Source: DATDPY01 sp964395765
GTDB taxonomy: Bacteria > Bacteroidota > Bacteroidia > Cytophagales > Cyclobacteriaceae
Length of the DNA stretch: 49,630 nucleotides
Assembly: GCA_964395765.1 (NCBI GenBank)
Contig: CAYNCU010000003.1
Span: 1 to 49,630 of the forward strand
Direction of reading: 5' to 3'
Below the pieces are notes generated by a model. The model had not been told where the DNA came from, made no database searches, and worked only from the letters and a program-made list of their open reading frames with translations. The stretch's first letter is position 1. Every line of letters starts with the position of its first letter. Below, piece after piece: positions 34,462-42,858 of this stretch. The translations under genes and the position numbers were made by a program.

Positions 34462-36105
34462 ATGGGAATATACAGTTCACAACAAAGAAAGGAGCTTTTA
34501 GAAAAAATCCTCGCTGTTGAATACGATCTTATTATTATCGGTGGCGGCATTACGGGTGCGGGCATCGCCCTTGATGCGGCTTCCCGCGGCCTGAAGACAG
34601 CACTGATTGAAAAAAAAGATTTTGCTTCAGGAACAAGCAGCAAGTCCACTAAACTCATTCACGGAGGTTTGCGTTACCTCAAACAATTGGAAGTCGGCCT
34701 GGTCATGGAAGTTGGCCGTGAAAGAAGGATCGTCCATAACCTGGCTCCGCACCTGGTTGTGTCCGAGAAAATGCTTCTCCCCTTTTTCAAAGGCGGAACC
34801 TTCGGTAAATTTTCTACGTCGGTGGGTCTTTGGCTTTATGATTTTCTTGCCGGCGTAAGGAAAACGGACCGAAGGAAAATGCTTTCCAAGAAAAAAACGC
34901 TGGAGATCGAACCCTTGCTGCCTTCCGGGACTTTGCTGGGAAGCGGGCTTTATGCCGAGTACCGGACCGACGATGCAAGGCTTACCATAGAAGTGATTAA
35001 AACCGCAATCGATCAGGGAGCCGATTGTATTAATTATATGGAAGCAGAGGAATTCATTTATGATGATGGAAAAATATCCGGCTTGAAAGTCAAAGATGTA
35101 ATTACCGGAAATCGCTGCGATTTATACGCGAAGATCATTGTGAGCGCTACCGGCCCCTGGGTAGACAACCTAAGGGAAATCAACCAATCCAAATCCGGGA
35201 AGACCCTTCATCTCACCAAGGGGGTACATATAGTGGTGCCTTTTGAAAAACTCCCCTTGAAGCATTCGATCTACTTCGATGTATCCGACGGGCGTATGAT
35301 CTTCGCGATTCCCCGGGGAAAGATAACCTACATCGGAACTACGGATACAGATTATACCGGCGATAAAGAAAAAGTAACGACATCTCTTGAGGATGCAGAA
35401 TACCTCGTTAATGCCGTAAATCAGGCTTTTCCTACTATTACCCTGGAAATCGGGGACATTGTTTCCAGCTGGGCCGGTTTACGTCCGTTGATTAATCAAT
35501 CAGGCAAAAAAGCGGACGAGATCTCCAGGAAAGACGAAGTTTTTATATCCGGTTCAGGGCTAATTTCCATTGCCGGAGGCAAACTGACCGGTTACAGAAA
35601 GATGAGTCTGAAGGTGGTAAATATTGTAACCAGAAAATTAAAAGCGGATTATAATATTCGCTCCGGGAAATGCAAAACCCGGCTGCTGAAATTACACGGA
35701 AATGATTTTCGCGGAAGTCGTGAAGTGAAATCCTATATAGAAAAGATTTCAGAAATGCTGAATTCAAAAAAACTCGGGATTTATGAAGCTGAATACCTCG
35801 TGCACAACTACGGGACCCAGGCTGAAAAGATTATTAGCTACATGAAATCTGAAAATGATGATCCGGGACTGGATTTAATCCTGGCCGAACTCCGGCATTG
35901 CCTGGAGATGGAAATGATTCAATCGCTGGATGATTTCCTGGTCAGAAGAACCGGTCGTTTATTTTTTGATATTGCAAGCACTAAAAAATATAGCGAACCC
36001 GTTTTATCCGAAATGGCAAAAAACCTGCAATGGTCTCCGGCACGAATAGCGGAAGAGCGGAAGAGGTTCGAAGCGGAGATTTATAACGCAACTCATTTTG
36101 AATAA
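34462..36105 (+). CDS. glpD: Aerobic glycerol-3-phosphate dehydrogenase
   Basis: This 547-aa FAD enzyme of the inner membrane oxidises glycerol-3-phosphate to dihydroxyacetone phosphate and passes electrons to quinones. The dinucleotide-binding site is DLIIIGGGITGAGIALDAASRG near residue 22, followed by SSKSTKLIHGGLRYL, ATGPWVDNLR, GTTDTDYTGDKE and SIAGGKLTGYR. The ATG at 34462 is chosen because it starts just before the FAD domain; the frame is open further upstream but would overlap glpK. It follows glpK by 23 bases. Confidence 0.95.
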   Translation: MGIYSSQQRKELLEKILAVEYDLIIIGGGITGAGIALDAASRGLKTALIEKKDFASGTSSKSTKLIHGGLRYLKQLEVGLVMEVGRERRIVHNLAPHLVVSEKMLLPFFKGGTFGKFSTSVGLWLYDFLAGVRKTDRRKMLSKKKTLEIEPLLPSGTLLGSGLYAEYRTDDARLTIEVIKTAIDQGADCINYMEAEEFIYDDGKISGLKVKDVITGNRCDLYAKIIVSATGPWVDNLREINQSKSGKTLHLTKGVHIVVPFEKLPLKHSIYFDVSDGRMIFAIPRGKITYIGTTDTDYTGDKEKVTTSLEDAEYLVNAVNQAFPTITLEIGDIVSSWAGLRPLINQSGKKADEISRKDEVFISGSGLISIAGGKLTGYRKMSLKVVNIVTRKLKADYNIRSGKCKTRLLKLHGNDFRGSREVKSYIEKISEMLNSKKLGIYEAEYLVHNYGTQAEKIISYMKSENDDPGLDLILAELRHCLEMEMIQSLDDFLVRRTGRLFFDIASTKKYSEPVLSEMAKNLQWSPARIAEERKRFEAEIYNATHFE

Positions 36106-36290
36106 ACGAATCGATAATATTTCCTTACCGGCTTCCGCTTTGTTGGAATGAAGCTTCTGATTTTTTTACACCGTCTGGAAAAATAGCCCATTATAATCTT
36201 TTCGACTTCCTTAAAGTTTGTTCTGTTTTTTATTCACTTTGAAAATAATTTCCAGGTCGACTAAGGTGGGTTTCTGAAATATTTGCATGC

Positions 36291-36308
36291 CCCGCCTTTT
36301 AAGGCGGG
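36291..36308. repeat. Strong hairpin CCCGCCTT-TT-AAGGCGGG
   Basis: Two perfect 8-base arms around TT form a hairpin 186 bases after glpD. No T-run follows on the plus strand. It may stabilise transcripts or be a dispersed element. The remaining part of 36106-36290 shows no gene. Confidence 0.5.
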
Positions 36309-36316
36309 TATTAAAA

Positions 36317-36345
36317 CAAAAAAAACCGCCCCCATTGGAGCGGTT
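36317..36345 (-). terminator. Intrinsic terminator of the 148-aa protein gene
   Basis: AACCGC (36324-36329) pairs with GCGGTT (36340-36345). On the minus strand the hairpin is followed by eight T residues, then GTTTT. It lies 56 bases after the stop codon at 36401. Confidence 0.8.
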
Positions 36346-36400
36346 CGAATTGTTATGAAGCAGTTGTTAACTGAGAGTATTAGGTATGCGTTGTGTTGTA

Positions 36401-36847
36401 TTAGTTGTTGTTAATGTTTTCCTTGCTATAGTCATAGTAATGCTTGGTACCCATCGTCATTAATATTTTCCATTGTATCCCGGGGATCTCTCCCATCTTT
36501 CCCCAATGCTGTGCATCTTTAATGGCGTCAATATAATTTTCATAAGCTTTCGTGAATTCGAAATTCAACCTGTAATAGTCTCCTAGAAGAGTCAGGTTGT
36601 AATAATTCCTGTTTATTGAAACAGATTTTTCAAGCCAGGTCAGTTCTTCTTCCGTGTTGATACGTTTGTCCAGTAACGTCTTGGCGCAATTAGCCAGGGC
36701 CTTCCAATTACCATCTTTTACAGCTTCAGCTTTTGCTGTCATTTTCAAAATCAAAGCATCGTTGGCGGCTTTGCTGTCATTACCGTCGGCAAAAACGATA
36801 TTGAATGCAAAGAGCAAAATCAGGGTTGTAATAATTGAGGTTCTCAT
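36401..36847 (-). CDS. Small secreted helical protein, TPR-like
   Basis: This 148-aa protein has a signal peptide (to about residue 20, VFADG) and then an all-helical region of about two to three TPR-like units (TEEELTWLEKSVSINRNYYNLTLLGDYY, FTKAYENYIDAIKDA). It is likely periplasmic and may bind a partner protein. No enzyme motif. It has its own strong terminator and a possible sigma-54-type upstream region. Confidence 0.7.
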   Translation of the reverse strand: MRTSIITTLILLFAFNIVFADGNDSKAANDALILKMTAKAEAVKDGNWKALANCAKTLLDKRINTEEELTWLEKSVSINRNYYNLTLLGDYYRLNFEFTKAYENYIDAIKDAQHWGKMGEIPGIQWKILMTMGTKHYYDYSKENINNN

Positions 36848-36870
36848 AGGTTGTTGTTTTACTGAATAAA

Positions 36871-36958
36871 TGTCGATTTCTATGCCAGTAATATAAATAA
36901 TTGAAAATCAATACATTATGATATAACCGGTTGAAAAATGTGTTCATATTCGTACACA
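36871..36958 (-). promoter_or_regulatory. Possible sigma-54 promoter with upstream dyad
   Basis: On the minus strand TGGCATAGAAATCGACA (36887-36871) has a good -24 half (TGGCA) but a degenerate -12 half. Upstream, TGTGTTCATATTCGTACACA (36939-36958) is an imperfect dyad (TGTGTTC/GTACACA), and CGTACA recurs at 36984-36989. The layout fits an enhancer plus a -24/-12 promoter for the 148-aa secreted protein, but the -12 mismatch makes it tentative. Confidence 0.25.
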
Positions 36959-37060
36959 AGCGGACAGTTTTCTGCTACATAACCGTACAATTTTATTTTC
37001 CTGTGGGTCAATGAATTCATATTCTTATAACTTAGACGAATCATTTATATCTCATTTTTT

Positions 37061-37936
37061 ATGCGTCTTCTCTTAAACCGGTTCGGGTCCATAATTCTGC
37101 TTATCCTTCTCGCCGGTTGTCAATCAGGAAAAATAAATATTGAAAAAACAAGCTCCCCCAATGGCCGGGAATATTACGCAATCAGGACGAAATCCTGTTC
37201 TTATCTCTATGATATCCGAGGTGGAGGATTTTCGTCGATCCTTGATAAGGACAGTATTGAATGGATCGGTTATTCTCCTGATAGCGATATTTACCCTGGA
37301 TCGGCCGCAACCTCCTTCAGGGGGTTACCTGACCTGGTATTCGGGTCTGATGATAACGGCGTAGGTCATCCCGGCTTTAATAAATGTGTAAGCACGCTTG
37401 AAGATTCGAACAGGATACATACAGTTTCCAATTCAGGGAAATGGGAATGGACCTGGACCTTTCATGAAAATTATGCTGTTATGCATATTATTAAAACGGA
37501 CAGTGCATGTCCCTATTGGTTCCTTTACGAAGGAATTTCAGGAGGAGAATTCCAGCCTTACCGACAGTATTGGGGAACCAGTCTTGGCGGCCCATGGAAC
37601 GATATTCCCGACTATTATTTTCATGAATCGTTTATACATCCGTTTCAATGGATCTATTTCGGGAATGAAAAACTGGACCGTGTTTTTTTTATGGCCCAGG
37701 TAGAACCTGATGACAAACAGGACATTTTCGCGTACCTGGGAAATTCCAACGAAGGCGTAATATCCCCGAACGGTATGGTAGTCGCAGGATTCGGAAGAAC
37801 GGAAGGTCCGAAGGCACTACTCGCAAAACCCGGCTTGCATTTTATTATCGGGTTTTACGACGAAAAGATCATATCACCGGAAATTCACAGAAAAATCGGT
37901 GATTATATAGAAAAATTGATTCGTCAAATCCAATAA
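37061..37936 (+). CDS. Lipoprotein of unknown function
   Basis: This 291-aa protein has a lipobox LLAGC (C20). The mature part is rich in Trp, Tyr and Gly, with many beta strands (REYYAIRTKSCSYLYDIRGGGF, KWEWTWTFHENYAVMHIIK, FFMAQVEPDDKQDIFAYLG), suggesting a beta-sandwich like those in secreted sugar-active proteins. No catalytic residues are identified. The gene is on its own, convergent with the molybdenum hydroxylase. Confidence 0.65.
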   Translation: MRLLLNRFGSIILLILLAGCQSGKINIEKTSSPNGREYYAIRTKSCSYLYDIRGGGFSSILDKDSIEWIGYSPDSDIYPGSAATSFRGLPDLVFGSDDNGVGHPGFNKCVSTLEDSNRIHTVSNSGKWEWTWTFHENYAVMHIIKTDSACPYWFLYEGISGGEFQPYRQYWGTSLGGPWNDIPDYYFHESFIHPFQWIYFGNEKLDRVFFMAQVEPDDKQDIFAYLGNSNEGVISPNGMVVAGFGRTEGPKALLAKPGLHFIIGFYDEKIISPEIHRKIGDYIEKLIRQIQ

Positions 37937-37995
37937 AATTATTTTACCTCCAATCTTCCGTCCTTCCAAAATAAAATGATAATTGGCGAGTTTTT

Positions 37996-40140
37996 TTATC
38001 CTATATTCTTTAACGCTTCCAGCACCCTCTCCGGCGTCATGGGCATCTGGTGCAAGCGGGCCCCACAGGCATCGAAAATAGCATTGCCAATCGCCGCTCC
38101 TACCGTTACAATGGCCGGCTCCCCTCCTCCCTGCGGAGGCTCATCCATAGAATCCGTGAAATAACTTTCAATCTTGGGCACCATGGAAAACCGGGTGATC
38201 TCATAATTATCGAAATTCCTCGATTTAACTTCACCCCAGTTGAATTCCACATCTTCCGTTAGGGCATAACCCAGGCCCATAATCGTGCATCCCTCCGTCT
38301 GTATGGTTGCGCCATGGGGGTTCACAACCTGGCCCATCTGTTGGCCAACCACAACCCGTACCACTTGTACATGGCCCGTCGGTTTATCCACAGAAACTTC
38401 AGCAATCATAGCCGCCCAGGTTCCCGCATCAAAGCAAAGGGCTACTCCCCATCCGTTACCGCTGGGTAATTTAATTGATTTCCAGCCGAACTTTTCGGCT
38501 GCCAGTTTCAGGGCCTGAATAGCTTTTTCATTTTTCAGGTTCTTCAGGCGGAACGCAACGGGATCCATTCCGATTTTATGTGCCATGATATCGATCTGGG
38601 ATTCACGGGCAAAAGTGTTGGTATTGTTGCCCGGCGCCCTCCATGCCCCGGTTCCGAATGGGTGAAGTCCCGCTTTGGAATCCCACACAACACTCTGATG
38701 ATCCGGTGCATCATAAAAAAGTTCGGCTCCCCGGTCACCGGCACAATAAACATTATAATCCCACAAGCTCATCGTACCCTCTTTCTTTACACCTGACTTT
38801 ATTTTAACGACGGCAGCGGAATGAAACATATCATACATGAATTCTTCCTTTCTTGACCAGACCAGCTGAATCGGTTTTTTGCTCAGGATAGCAATCCTCG
38901 CTGCTTCAATCGCCTGCTGATTATATATCTTCCCTCCGAACCCACCGCCCAGGTAATTTTGTTTCAGATGCACTTTTTCAAGAGGCAGTTTAAATGTATC
39001 TGAAATGTCCTGTCTTGTGCCGAAGGGCGTCTGTGAAGAAGCCCACATCGTAAGTTTTCCATCCTTGTATTCAGCGGTGGCAGTATGTGTTTCTATGGAT
39101 GCATGCGCTTTATATCCGTCGTAATATTCTTCTTCAAAAACAAAATCGGAATTCTTATTTCCCGCCTCAAGATCACCGCCTTTTTCCAGGACGGTGCTGT
39201 CTTTGGCGGCATCCAGCATATAATTAAAAATGGTTTTATCGTCCGCCTTAGCTTCCGGGATGTCCCATTCGGCTTTGATCGCGGCAACGGCAACCGATGC
39301 CTGTTCGGGATAATCATGCAAAACGGCAATAAAATCTTCATCCCTGACGATTTCAACACCGTCCAGGGTTTCTGCTTTGGAAGTATCTACCGACTTTAAT
39401 TTTGCTCCTACCGCAGGGGGACGTTTGATGGCGGCATATTTCATTCCGGGAAGCCGAATGTCTCCGGAATATTTTGCCCGGCCTGTAACCTTATCTGCCG
39501 CTTCGATACGGACTACCGGTTTACCGATAATATTGAATTCGGAAGCTTTTTTTAATACCGGGTTCTTCCTTAAGGTTTTAACTATTTTTTGTCCTTTGGT
39601 CAGTTCAGCGTAGGTAATCTTTACTTCCGGCTTTCCGGTTTCAAAGATCACGCCTTCCCTGGCAGTCAGGTTATGCACCGGGACATTTAGTTTTTTTGAA
39701 GCAAGTACTTTCAGGGTTTCCCTTGCTTCTGCAGCCGCCGCCCTGATCAGCGGGTCATGGAACCGGGTCGTCATGGAACCCCAGGTACCGGCATCAAAAG
39801 GACATAATTCGGTGTCACCCATCACCATATGTACTGATGGAAGGGAAACTTCCAGTTCGTCAGCCAGGGCCATGGCAAGGCTTGTGGTAGCGCCCTGGCC
39901 CATTTCAATTTTTCCTGAATAACAATCCACCGTACCGTCTTCTTTAACGCGGAGATAAGCATTAAAGTCCTCCAATTGTTCTTTCTTGCTTCGGTTGCAT
40001 GCCTGGATCAGGGTCATATTGCCCATGGCATAGACTACGATTACCCCGCCTCCTAATCTTTTCAGAAATTCGCGGCGGTTGAATCCATTTGCCTCTCTTC
40101 TTCCTTTGAAATACAATTTGTCGATCAGGTCCGCTTTCAT
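37996..40140 (-). CDS. Molybdenum hydroxylase large subunit (IorB-like)
   Basis: This 714-aa protein is the molybdopterin-binding subunit of the xanthine dehydrogenase family, of the isoquinoline 1-oxidoreductase beta type. It has a Tat signal NRREFLKRLGGG (21-32), so it is exported folded. Cofactor segments include GSMTTRFHDPLIRAAAAEAR and GGGFGGKIYNQQAIEAARIA, and the catalytic Glu is in PPQGGGEPAIVTVGAAIGNA. It hydroxylates an N-heterocycle or oxidises an aldehyde, with electrons passed to the FeS subunit encoded upstream. The genes overlap by 4 bases (ATGA). Substrate unknown. Confidence 0.93.
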   Translation of the reverse strand: MKADLIDKLYFKGRREANGFNRREFLKRLGGGVIVVYAMGNMTLIQACNRSKKEQLEDFNAYLRVKEDGTVDCYSGKIEMGQGATTSLAMALADELEVSLPSVHMVMGDTELCPFDAGTWGSMTTRFHDPLIRAAAAEARETLKVLASKKLNVPVHNLTAREGVIFETGKPEVKITYAELTKGQKIVKTLRKNPVLKKASEFNIIGKPVVRIEAADKVTGRAKYSGDIRLPGMKYAAIKRPPAVGAKLKSVDTSKAETLDGVEIVRDEDFIAVLHDYPEQASVAVAAIKAEWDIPEAKADDKTIFNYMLDAAKDSTVLEKGGDLEAGNKNSDFVFEEEYYDGYKAHASIETHTATAEYKDGKLTMWASSQTPFGTRQDISDTFKLPLEKVHLKQNYLGGGFGGKIYNQQAIEAARIAILSKKPIQLVWSRKEEFMYDMFHSAAVVKIKSGVKKEGTMSLWDYNVYCAGDRGAELFYDAPDHQSVVWDSKAGLHPFGTGAWRAPGNNTNTFARESQIDIMAHKIGMDPVAFRLKNLKNEKAIQALKLAAEKFGWKSIKLPSGNGWGVALCFDAGTWAAMIAEVSVDKPTGHVQVVRVVVGQQMGQVVNPHGATIQTEGCTIMGLGYALTEDVEFNWGEVKSRNFDNYEITRFSMVPKIESYFTDSMDEPPQGGGEPAIVTVGAAIGNAIFDACGARLHQMPMTPERVLEALKNIG

Positions 40141-40619
40141 AATTTCATCCCTCCTTTCATTTCAGACGCAGCTTCTTCAATGGCATCAATAATTCGGTTA
40201 TAAGAACCGCAACGGCAAAGATTGTCCTGCATTCCTTCGATAATTTGTTCACGGGTAATGGCAGGGTTTTTATACAGGAGCCCTGTGGCATTCATGATCA
40301 TACCGGGGGTACAATAACCGCATTGCAAGGCGTCATGCTTTACGAAGGCTTTCTGAACAGGATGCAATTCGCCGTTTTCCGCAAGTCCTTCAATGGTGAC
40401 GATATCTTTTCCGGCAACATCTTCCGCATAAACCATGCAGGAACGTACCGGCTCTTTATCCACCAGCACCGTACAGGCACCACAACTGCCGAGTCCGCAG
40501 CCGAATTTGGTACCGGTCTTGTTTACTACCGACCGGATGACCCAAAGCAAGGTTTCATCACCGTTCAACTGCAGCTCAACAGGATCATGATCCAGTGTAA
40601 ATCGAATGGTTTTTTTCAT
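40137..40619 (-). CDS. Molybdenum hydroxylase 2Fe-2S subunit (IorA-like)
   Basis: This 160-aa iron-sulfur subunit carries electrons from the molybdenum centre. The plant-type 2Fe-2S domain has FGCGLGSCGACTVLV and a fourth Cys in RSCMVYAE. The helical second cluster domain has ALQCGYCTPGM and NLCRCGSYNRI. It has no signal peptide and is presumably carried through Tat by the large subunit. There is no FAD subunit and no xdhC-type chaperone gene nearby, so electrons probably go to cytochromes. Confidence 0.95.
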   Translation of the reverse strand: MKKTIRFTLDHDPVELQLNGDETLLWVIRSVVNKTGTKFGCGLGSCGACTVLVDKEPVRSCMVYAEDVAGKDIVTIEGLAENGELHPVQKAFVKHDALQCGYCTPGMIMNATGLLYKNPAITREQIIEGMQDNLCRCGSYNRIIDAIEEAASEMKGGMKL

Positions 40620-40836
40620 GAGGCTGTCTTTTTATTTAAAAAATTCAGAATTATTCTTTGTAAAAAAATTTATTTTCTTCCTGAAAAAATGGAAAAAAGT
40701 CCGTTTGCTAATTCATTATAAACTTAATTAAAAAAATTGTATATTCTAAATATAGTGTCTTAAGTTTTTAGCAAGTCCCACCGGCCGGGTAATTATCCCC
40801 CGGTTAAAGTATCCCGTCACAAACACATTCCGGAAA

Positions 40837-41607
40837 CTAAATCAATGAAGACGAATTATTATCCAAAAATAAAACGGCATCCGGGTGGGTTCTCAAAATG
40901 GAAGCCGGGCAGTTCTCGTCAATCGGGCCTTCAAGTGTTTTTTTAACGGCGGGAGCTTTGCGGATTTCCGGCACCACACAACTGATCCATTTCGATTTCA
41001 TGATGGCCGGTATGGTCAGCGACAAGGCATGAGTCGGCACTTCTTCGATGGACCGAAACCATCCTTCCCCCAGTTGCTGTTTCCGGCAATCCTGATCCAG
41101 TTCAACGATCTTCACTAATTTTTTGTCATTGAAATCGGCTACCGGGGGATCATTAAAAGCGATATGACCGTTTTCCCCGATCCCGATGCAGGCCAGATTA
41201 ATATCATCTTCTTCCAATAAGCCCGCATAACGCTCACATTCCTCTTCAGGCTCCGGAGCGTCCCCCCTGAGAAAATGGATAGCGGCAGGTTTCACCACAT
41301 CCAGGATCCTGTCCTTCAGGTATTTCCTGAAGCTGGCAGGGTGATTTTCCGGCAATCCTAAATATTCATCCAGGTGAAAAACGGTAATTTTTTTCCAGTC
41401 AATGTCACAATGAATTAATTCTTCATAATAAGAAAATTGTGACGCACCGGTAGCCAACACAATGCGTGCCTGGCCCTTTTGTGCAATTACCTCATCCAGT
41501 TTCTCTTTTACTAATGCAGCCGCCTGTGAAGCAAGCGAATATGGCGTATTAAAGACCTTTACAATTAATTGGTCTTTTTTAAACACGGCAGGGTATTTAC
41601 GGTTCAT
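40837..41607 (-). CDS. nagB: Glucosamine-6-phosphate deaminase-family protein (NagB-like)
   Basis: This 256-aa cytoplasmic enzyme belongs to the NagB/RpiA/6-phosphogluconolactonase superfamily. Phosphate-binding LATGASQFSYYEEL and the catalytic Asp in VFHLDEYLG are present. In E. coli NagB the ring-opening triad includes GNDGHIAFNE; here it is GENGHIAFND, so the Asp is Asn and the Glu is Asp while the His is kept, a variant I recall from Bacteroidota. It converts an amino-sugar phosphate to a ketose phosphate plus ammonia in canonical members. Last gene of a three-gene operon, 9 bases after the Nramp-like gene. Confidence 0.85.
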   Translation of the reverse strand: MNRKYPAVFKKDQLIVKVFNTPYSLASQAAALVKEKLDEVIAQKGQARIVLATGASQFSYYEELIHCDIDWKKITVFHLDEYLGLPENHPASFRKYLKDRILDVVKPAAIHFLRGDAPEPEEECERYAGLLEEDDINLACIGIGENGHIAFNDPPVADFNDKKLVKIVELDQDCRKQQLGEGWFRSIEEVPTHALSLTIPAIMKSKWISCVVPEIRKAPAVKKTLEGPIDENCPASILRTHPDAVLFLDNNSSSLI

Positions 41608-41616
41608 TCTAAAAAA

Positions 41617-42858
41617 TTATTTTAAAAGTTCTACAATCGCAAATAAGGAAGTGACTATTGAAAAAATAACTACCGCCCATAAACCTGATTTCATTTTATT
41701 ATCAGCCAGGTATTCTCCCATCACGGATTTTTTCCCGATCAGGATCAGAATAGGTATGGCAACAGCCGGCAATATGCAGGCCTGGAATGCCTGTGAAAAT
41801 ATCATCAGCGCCGGGGGAGTTCTCTGAATAATAAGAAAGCCGAAAGAGCACAATAATCCTCCTAATCCGAGAATCCTGAATAAAGGGGATTTTATATTAC
41901 GGGGTTGGCCGGCAATATCGCAATATAACCAGGGGGCGATAAGAATGATCGGGAATACAGTGGATAATCCTGCCCCTGCAATTCCTAAGATAAAGATCAG
42001 GGAAGCCGCCTTGCCTCCCAGAGGCTGGAAGAGGCGGATCATTTCAACAGTATTGTTAAGGCCTAATCCCATCAGGTGCAAGGTACCGGCGGATACGGCC
42101 ATGATAACCGCGCTGAGGAAGAGCATCATGGCCGCCGAAATGAAAGAATCTCTCTTCTCTGTCTTTAATTCCCTGACAGTCCAGCCCTTTTCTGAAACCA
42201 CCGTACTCCGGACAATAAATACAGCGGCAGAACAGGTGGTTCCGGCCATGGCTGCCACCAGGCCGAATGAACCTTTCCCTTCCGGAATTTTGGGGATCAT
42301 GCCGGACAGGATGGAATTATAATCGGGATGAACCAGGAAAAAAGCGATGATAAAACATACCCCCATCAGGGTAACAAATACAGTCATTACTTTTTCAAAT
42401 AAGGAATATTTTCCGAACCATAATAACAGGTACATGAGTATTACCAGTATAACGGTTATTACCGTTTTGCTTTTATCCCCCATTCCGATAATTTTAAATC
42501 CTTCGGTAATAAGATCGACGACGATTCCCATTACTCCCATGATCGCAAGTAATTCTCCTGTAACGACGGCTATAAAAACATAAATGGATAAGACCGTTCC
42601 GCCTTTCAGGTATTTCCGAAAATTATTCAGCGCCGTATTTCCGGTTACCAGGGTCACCCTTCCATAGGCAACCATTAAAAGGTAAGTAAAAAGACATGAA
42701 AGTACGAGGGCCCAGAAGAGTGTCATTCCATAATTGGCACCCGCTTTCGCCATTGTGGTAATGCTCCCGGTGCCGATATTATAGCCGATCAGGAATAATC
42801 CCGGCCCGATGGACGAAAGAAACAGGGTGATTTTATGTGACCGGCCGGTTGCAGGCAT
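41617..42858 (-). CDS. Nramp-fold transporter without canonical metal motifs
   Basis: This 413-aa inner-membrane protein has about 11 helices and overall similarity to Nramp (SLC11). TM1 reads GPGLFLIGYNIGTGSITTMAKAGANYG, so DPGN is replaced by IGTG, and TM6 reads AMAGTTCSAAVFIVRSTVV, so MPH is absent. The metal-coordinating Asp, Asn and Met are therefore missing, and a divalent-metal role is doubtful. It sits between the nagA-like and nagB-like genes: the start codon overlaps the nagA stop (TAATG), and nagB follows after 9 bases. This context suggests transport linked to amino-sugar use. Confidence 0.82.
   Translation of the reverse strand: MPATGRSHKITLFLSSIGPGLFLIGYNIGTGSITTMAKAGANYGMTLFWALVLSCLFTYLLMVAYGRVTLVTGNTALNNFRKYLKGGTVLSIYVFIAVVTGELLAIMGVMGIVVDLITEGFKIIGMGDKSKTVITVILVILMYLLLWFGKYSLFEKVMTVFVTLMGVCFIIAFFLVHPDYNSILSGMIPKIPEGKGSFGLVAAMAGTTCSAAVFIVRSTVVSEKGWTVRELKTEKRDSFISAAMMLFLSAVIMAVSAGTLHLMGLGLNNTVEMIRLFQPLGGKAASLIFILGIAGAGLSTVFPIILIAPWLYCDIAGQPRNIKSPLFRILGLGGLLCSFGFLIIQRTPPALMIFSQAFQACILPAVAIPILILIGKKSVMGEYLADNKMKSGLWAVVIFSIVTSLFAIVELLK

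Noticed and set aside
36340..36352. CGGTTCGAATTG segment resembling a tRNA T-loop
   Set aside because: It is the arm of an intrinsic terminator, and no cloverleaf is formed.
40780..40805. ACCGG...CCGGT hairpin after the nagB-like gene as a terminator
   Set aside because: No T-run follows on the minus strand, and the stem is interrupted.
41617..42858. Annotating the Nramp-like protein as a manganese/iron transporter
   Set aside because: DPGN and MPH are both absent, so the usual metal site cannot form.
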